A stretch of 64,000 nucleotides of DNA from Albugo candida (lineage: Eukaryota > Oomycota > Peronosporomycetes > Albuginales), in assembly GCA_040437565.1 (NCBI GenBank), contig JBDOQK010000072.1, forward strand, positions 62,001 to 126,000, given 5' to 3'. The notes beneath the pieces were generated by a model, which was given only the letters and a program-made list of their open reading frames with translations, had not been told where the DNA came from and did not search any database. Made by a program: the position numbers and the translations under genes. Shown here piece after piece: positions 59,139 through 64,000 of this stretch; position 1 is the first letter of the stretch, and every line of letters starts with the position of its first letter.

Positions 59139-59347
59139 TGACAAGCCTTTGGCTAGCAGAGGGATCATCGGCTTCGCAAGCTTGTGAAGAGAATAATAAA
59201 AGTGAGAATAATATTAGAAGGTAGTAAAGCCTAACGTTCTTGAACTAACGGCTTTATACAGCCTCCAACTATCATTTTCACAGCTGTCGTTACCTTAACT
59301 GTCCATCCATCAGATACCTCATGCATCATGTCATGTGCAGCATGTCA
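59139..59347 (-). repeat. Gypsy element LTR (5' LTR in element orientation)
   Basis: 209 bp, starting TGACAAGCCT and ending CATGTCA; partner of 55437-55660, slightly shorter through small length differences. Confidence 0.88.
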
Positions 59348-59688
59348 CATCCGTAAGTACTATCCGAATTTGCGTTCCACTTTTTCATAGTAGCCCGAAA
59401 CTACCATTTGAGATGAGGCATAGGATCTGATAATTGTGTGGCTTTCGTAATGAGAGAAAAAAGCACGTAATCTTGGTGTCGCTACGATCTTTCCTGTTCG
59501 GTATGTGTGCGATGTCATCGACCCGAACGAGCAACTTGGTCATTGGACGCCTATCATAGCCACAGAGAAGGTGCTCAACGTACTGCACATATATAGAGCA
59601 AGTAAGCTACAAAGGGTACGCCCCAGCTCAGTAGAGTATAACTAAATTAGACTAACTGAATCTACTAGTTGCCTGGGCTATCTTAAAT
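59348..59688. other. spacer, no gene seen
   Basis: Short AT-rich interval between the Gypsy fossil and the MITE cluster. No coding or RNA feature was recognised. Confidence 0.5.
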
Positions 59689-59698
59689 AATAAATTTA

Positions 59699-59956
59699 GG
59701 GAGTCGGTATACCCACGACCCCTGTTTTCAATGGGAACCGGCATCGCCACACCCCCTAATTTTCAAACTCGCTATGCAATATATACATTGCTATTAATAA
59801 CTACGCTATCGTGAGTACTCTATCCTCACTATGCCACTTGCTCCACCCCCCAAATCCACATATGAGACCTATGAGAAAGCAGAAGACAGGTAGTACAAAC
59901 CTGGTGTGGCGGTACCGGTTCCCACTTGATTAAGGGGTATGGTGATACCGGTTCCC
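59699..59956. mobile_element. MITE, 258 bp
   Basis: Inverted termini: the left arm GGGAGTCGGTATACCCACGA with AATGGGAACCGGCATCGCCA pairs with the right arm, which reads in complement GGGAACCGGTATCACCATAC with AGTGGGAACCGGTACCGCCA. Each arm holds two copies of the motif GGGAACCGGTA-x-C-x-CCA. A diverged 10-bp target duplication is possible: AATAAATTTA at 59689-59698 and ATTCAATTTA at 59957-59966. No coding capacity. Confidence 0.7.
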
Positions 59957-59965
59957 ATTCAATTT

Positions 59966-61060
59966 AAGGTGTGTGGCTATATTCACTCCTTTGCAAGTCA
60001 CGTGACACATTATTATACATTCAAAATATAGGCCAGTGGTGTTTCCGCCTTCATTTGCTTCAATATGCTGCACATACTCACTCTCTCGAAGATCATCAAA
60101 AAGAGGTTTAGCGGATCTCTCCCCGCGAGTTGGTTGCTTCGAAAGTTGATCGTGCGCTGTACAAAGTGCGCAGGTTTGCGAAGGTGTTCTTTTCGGTCAT
60201 CCCTTGCGTTGACAAGATTGCAGTCGATTTGATTCCCGCATTCGTCATTTTCTTCACTTCTTCTTCCTGTTCTTCGGTCAGCTTTCTATGGGTCGAAATG
60301 TCCGGAGGATGAAGAGAACGTCTGTGATTGTGCTCGCTGTGTATCATCTTCAACTTCTATTTCCCGTAATATTTTGAAATGTTTCGTAGAGAGGAGAAAA
60401 GGGCAGTCAATGAGCCGATATGTTGTCTGTCGCTTCCGTTCTGATACTTAAGACAGGTGCACGCCACCACGTTCACATTTCAAGTACGCATTTTTTCCGG
60501 TAATCGAACACTTGATAGTCACTGCATTTTCGTGGCCAAGGACCCATTTCTGTCTTTGGAAAGCAATATTTCACGGCTACCATATTGGACCTATTGAAGA
60601 GGGATCATGCCTGGAGCGTTCTTCGCGTCAGAGGATCAAAAAGGCCTGGCATTTGCTGCGCGTCAGCCGTTCTGTTATTGCGTGAATGGCAGCATCTTCC
60701 CATAACATTGTCGTTCGGCGGAAGCAAAGCCTCTGTCGAAGACAAGTATGTTGCATCCGTTGTACCTGAGAAAAAGAAGGTATGGGTGGCGTCAGCTACC
60801 ATTTGCTTCCGTTCTAGCATGACTGTCTTGCTAGAATGAGCGCCCTCTTTACAGTACCATTCTGACGATGCATAGTCCAAGAGGTGGAAGGTAAGTCCCG
60901 GAGAGGGTAAAAGGTTATTTTTCAGAATTGAAAAGAGGAGAATAAGTCGGTCGCCTCTGTTGAATCTGAAGAGTAATCACGTAGACGTGACCAGAAGCTT
61001 TGGTCACGTGGTTTAAAAGGTAGTGAATCTAACCGAAAAGGGAGTGAGTATCAATTCCTT
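59966..61060 (-). mobile_element. Mutator-like derivative retaining only the N-terminal zinc-finger region
   Basis: Imperfect inverted ends: left GGCTATATTCACTCC ... CACGTGAC, right complement GATACTCACTCCC ... CACGTGACC, the same family as 62438-63162. Minus-strand frames at 60880-60605 and 60353-60108 recall the N-terminus of MULE transposases: S-E-H-N-H-R-R-S-L-H-P-P, then HRKLTEEQEEEVKKMTNAG, typical of the FAR1-like region just before the core. The catalytic D-D-E core is absent. Exact boundaries are unclear because similarity between the arms continues a few bases outwards and no target duplication is visible. Confidence 0.65.
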
Positions 61061-61196
61061 AAATTCATGGGTGTGACTATTGCCATACGCGTTTTCACTA
61101 TTGCCACAGACAAAACACTCCTGATTGGCTAATTTCTGGAACATTAGTATGATTGGTCGATACCGTTGCTATATTACTGCTACAACGTAAGATATA

Positions 61197-62403
61197 GGGA
61201 GGTGCTCACCGGACACCCCCCACCTCCTCACATACGTTTTATATATTTCAATCACCTCCCCCCTTATTTAAATTAAGGAATAGGTCACATATTATTTGGG
61301 GACATCCTGAACAGGAAACCCCGTACCCTACACAGCACATATGTGCTACATGANNNNNNNNNNNNNNNNNNNNNNNNNNNNNNNNNNNNNNNNNNNNNNN
61401 NNNNNNNNNNNNNNNNNNNNNNNNNNNNNNNNNNNNNNNNNNNNNNNNNNNNNCCCCCCACCTCCTCACATACGTTTTATATATTTCAATCACCTCCCCC
61501 CTTATTTAAATTAAGGAATAGGTCACATATTATTTGGGGACATCCTGAACAGGAAACCCCGTACCCTACACAGCACATATGTGCTACATGATCACGGCCT
61601 CTTCTCCACCTCAACGTCATCCTGTTGGAACATGGTCTATTTGTGGCCCACGCGACATTGAAATAGTTCAACCACGGGCGACCGTCCTTCGCTATGATGT
61701 CATTGAACGACCGTGCTGTTTGAAATAGTGCGCGATGTTGTAAGTCAACAGCATTCATGCATGCGGGTTTGTCTCAAGATCCCTTTGATACTTTCTAACT
61801 GACATCTGCCGTTTTACAGACTCATCGCATAATACTGACAATTACCAATAGCGAAAAGAAAAAGCACAATTGCAAGAAAAGGGCGTTGAGATAAGCCACA
61901 ATGATTCGTGTATGATTTCTTCTTACCGGGTTTTTTTAGGCTATTGGAACTGATAGCGATTCCGCCCACGATGTCCCGCTTGCCCAAGAATTGCGCATGG
62001 AGATGCTGGCTCGGCTGGGAGTCTTAATATGAAATTGAGTAGATAGGTAAAGCAGGTGGGAATTAGGAGTGTACAGCTATGCAGAATTTTATCCGTCGCT
62101 CTTAATTTTATGATAACCTTTCCCATTTATTACTCACCCTTTCAAACCAATCAGTAAATCAATAACAGATTCAGCAGCCATAGCATTTTATTTTTCAAAT
62201 TATACGTCGATCGGAATTCTTGTCAACGCATTTCCCTTTACTAAAACTGAAACGCCGAAATCAACATATCAGCAAACCAAAACATGACTACGTATTGACT
62301 CATATTTAATTATGAGGGCGGGTGTTCATTAAAAATAAATAAAACAGATGTGAGAAAGGGGTGGTGTCCGGTTAGCAAAGGGGGTTTCTGGTTAGCAGCT
62401 CCC
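61197..62403. mobile_element. inverted-repeat DNA transposon with 8-bp target duplication
   Basis: The left end GGGAGGTGCTCACCGGACACC pairs with the right end, whose complement starts GGGAGCTGCTAACC and contains GCTAACCGGACACCACCCC; similarity continues through CTCACAT. The direct repeat AAGATATA is perfect at 61189-61196 and 62404-62411. An N gap at 61354-61453 carries a false 138-bp duplication, so the real length is about 970 bp. A 90-codon ORF (61486-61758, minus) is unrecognised. The family is probably Mutator-like or hAT-like; the 8-bp duplication alone does not decide. Confidence 0.8.
61354..61453. other. assembly gap inside DNA transposon, false duplication
   Basis: 100 N. 61216-61353 is repeated at 61454-61591 (138 bp). 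Confidence 0.95.
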
Positions 62404-62437
62404 AAGATATATTTTAGAACTTCTCCATTATATAAAA

Positions 62438-63162
62438 GGGGAATTGTTATATTCACTTCCTTTTAAGCCACGTGAGACGCATTATCATACATTCAATTAT
62501 TTGCCACTGCACATTTAACTCTAAAAGAAGGGTTTAGAAGAGGACGGGTTTTATTGGAGGTTCAAAATGGATTCTAAAATTTCCCTTCGGATATCTAAGG
62601 GATTTGGGGCATGCCCTCTAATTGCTCGGCCCTGAGCTGCTTTCTTAGCAAAAAAAGCAAGCGAATGCGCCACATTGGTTGCCATCATTTTGCTTGCCGC
62701 AATCTGCTACTTTGGCGTACAACTTGTGCGATTCTCCGCCAGCCAGACCGTTTTCAGGAATATTGTCACACATCCAAGGTCGTGTTTCTCAAAATTCACT
62801 GGCAAGAAAGAATCTACCAGGAGCAAATGCTTGTCGGAACATCACAATTGTAAACGGAATGTACCCGTTTCAGCGCACATTCCGTTTGCCATTCTTACTC
62901 ACAAAGGTCACACGGGCTGGTGGATGGCCACGGAGGGATTCAAGAAAGATACTTTCTCCCCTTTTGGATGCTGTTCTAAACGTTGTCGGATGGTGGGGGC
63001 GTATCACGACCTGGTCGGACGTAGGTGTGTACCTCCGGAGGTATGAGACAACTGTCTGGTCCTTCGACCAGGCTGTTGTAAACTCTAACGGACATATCTT
63101 TTGGTCACGTGGCTCAGACGGGAGTGAATCTAACCGAACAGGGAGTGAATAAAACAATTCCC
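62438..63162. mobile_element. non-autonomous Mutator-like element, 725 bp
   Basis: The left end GGGGAATTGTTATATTCACT and the right end, complement GGGAATTGTTTTATTCACTC, form inverted termini that continue to a CACGTG block. The flanking direct repeats TATATAAAA (62429-62437) and TATATAAAG (63163-63171) match at 8 of 9 positions. The interior has a 123-codon ORF (62675-63046) with a hydrophobic start but no family resemblance. Ends match the element at 59966-61060, so both belong to one family. Confidence 0.8.
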
Positions 63163-63171
63163 TATATAAAG

Positions 63172-64000
63172 TCAAAATTAATAGAATAATACAGGCGCTG
63201 CATACGCTCACGTGAATATATTATCGTTTCTTATTCGTACAAGATATTCAAATAATCGTAATAAAAATTTCCAAAAGGTATTTTATTTGATTTAAGATAG
63301 TCCAGACATCACGCAAAAGATGCTTCACGACGAAGCGCCATCATAAATTTGGTCCCCAATTGATATTAGTAAGCTTTATCCACTTCAGTGTTCAAATTTC
63401 GCATTTGGGAAATTCTTGTAGAGAACAGACTGGGAAATTCCGCGTTCTTGAAATCAATCTTCATGATGTTAACAGATGCATTACCACGAATTCTTCATTC
63501 TGTCCCAGCGCACCAACTTCTTATTCCGTCGTCGTGCTATATGAATGGTTGAAGAAACTACACACGACAATTGCGCAAGTTTCTCGACTCTCTGAAAAAT
63601 CTGGATGATCGCCTTTCTCGATGCGCATGTGGCGATTCGATCCAATTTCTGACGATTTTCCGCGGATGTTTATTTACTTCTTGACCTTTTCTGTAAGAGA
63701 ACGACATGTAAATAGATCATGCCTTTTAGGTGGAGTGGCAACAAGTGGGCTTTTTTGGAAAGAATTTAGAAACGTGCTGCCAGATTCAACTAAGCAACTA
63801 GTAGTCATGCAGCAATAATGCAAAACTTCGGAAGAAGTCCCAGTGGCTTTTTCTGAAGAAGACCCGGATGTATAGTGCAGAGATTAATAAGACGGCTATG
63901 GTCTTCTTTTAATCCAAGACAGAGTATTTATTTAACAGTAAGTTTAGTTTGTGTATCACACTTCTGATATAGAACATTGCATTGTGTTGCTCTTTCATAA
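63172..64000. other. right edge, no gene assigned
   Basis: Open frames at 63360-63608 and 63621-63818 (plus) look moderately protein-like (the last ends G-G-V-A-T-S-G-L-F-W-K-E-F), and an intron with GTAAGA near 63691 and TTTTAG near 63730 is possible. No consistent model or family emerged. It may be the end of a small host gene. Confidence 0.3.

Larger units (their letters stand above)
55437..59347 (-). mobile_element. Gypsy-type LTR retrotransposon, broken
   Basis: LTRs with TGACA...TGTCA ends bound the element, with a possible 4-bp flanking repeat CATC. On the minus strand the parts run in Gypsy order: gag-like sequence (about 59086-58350), aspartic protease (about 58150-57711), reverse transcriptase (about 57420-57050), RNase H partly lost in an N gap (56932-57031), and integrase (about 56650-56050). 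The coding region is broken in many places, on the order of ten or more. The two LTRs differ at very roughly 15 percent of positions by eye plus small indels, so the insertion is old. At 3.9 kb it is short for the family. Confidence 0.88.

Noticed and set aside
1-64000. RXLR or Crinkler effector genes, CRISPR arrays, rRNA
   Set aside because: No signal peptide with a following R-x-L-R or L-F-L-A-K motif, no regular spacer array and no rRNA-like sequence were found on either strand.

Overview
The window looks like a stretch of oomycete (water mould) nuclear genome. The host genes are compact, with introns of about 53-105 bp and intergenic gaps often below 150 bp. They include a motile-cilium protein (CCDC39), which implies flagellated zoospores, a BT1-type folate-biopterin transporter, and a repeat fraction rich in Mutator-like (MULE) transposons. 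Base composition and intron style would suit an Albugo-like obligate parasite, but the genus cannot be fixed from the sequence alone.

Layout. 1-2675: no recognisable gene. 2689-8065: three Mutator-like elements or fragments. 8290-12830: a 5'-truncated non-LTR retrotransposon (LINE). 12985-13650: retroelement debris. 14507-19255: a dense host block with MIC10 (+), a YEATS4/GAS41-type YEATS protein (+), a chorismate mutase-prephenate dehydratase-ACT fusion (-) and an uncharacterised membrane protein (-). 19256-24037: gene-poor, with a degenerate tandem repeat. 24038-36926: anoctamin (-) and BT1 transporter (+) diverging from 48 bp, CCDC39 (-) and IBA57 (+). 36927-49343: gene-poor, with a Tc1-like relic, an ORF split by a 946-bp Mutator-like element with perfect 9-bp target duplications, and a tRNA-derived SINE with perfect 14-bp target duplications. 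49344-55169: a small predicted gene converging on a very large intronless TARBP1-type tRNA methyltransferase. 55437-59347: an old, broken Gypsy LTR element. 59699-63171: four small inverted-repeat DNA transposons set almost end to end.

Assembly warning. Nine 100-N gaps are present. Eight are flanked by exact direct copies (24 to 1468 bp) of the same sequence, so they look like overlaps that were never merged. The apparent second copies of the anoctamin and transporter genes are therefore very probably artefacts. With the duplicate removed, the anoctamin gene reads as one 970-residue protein and the transporter as 526 residues.

Genes with introns were spliced by eye. MIC10, YEATS, CM-PDT, IBA57 and anoctamin all give exon sums divisible by three and junctions that restore family motifs. 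The host genes share no single pathway: they cover mitochondrial membrane architecture and Fe-S assembly (MIC10, IBA57), chromatin reading (YEATS), aromatic amino acid synthesis (CM-PDT), membrane transport or lipid scrambling (BT1, anoctamin), cilium structure (CCDC39) and tRNA modification (TARBP1).
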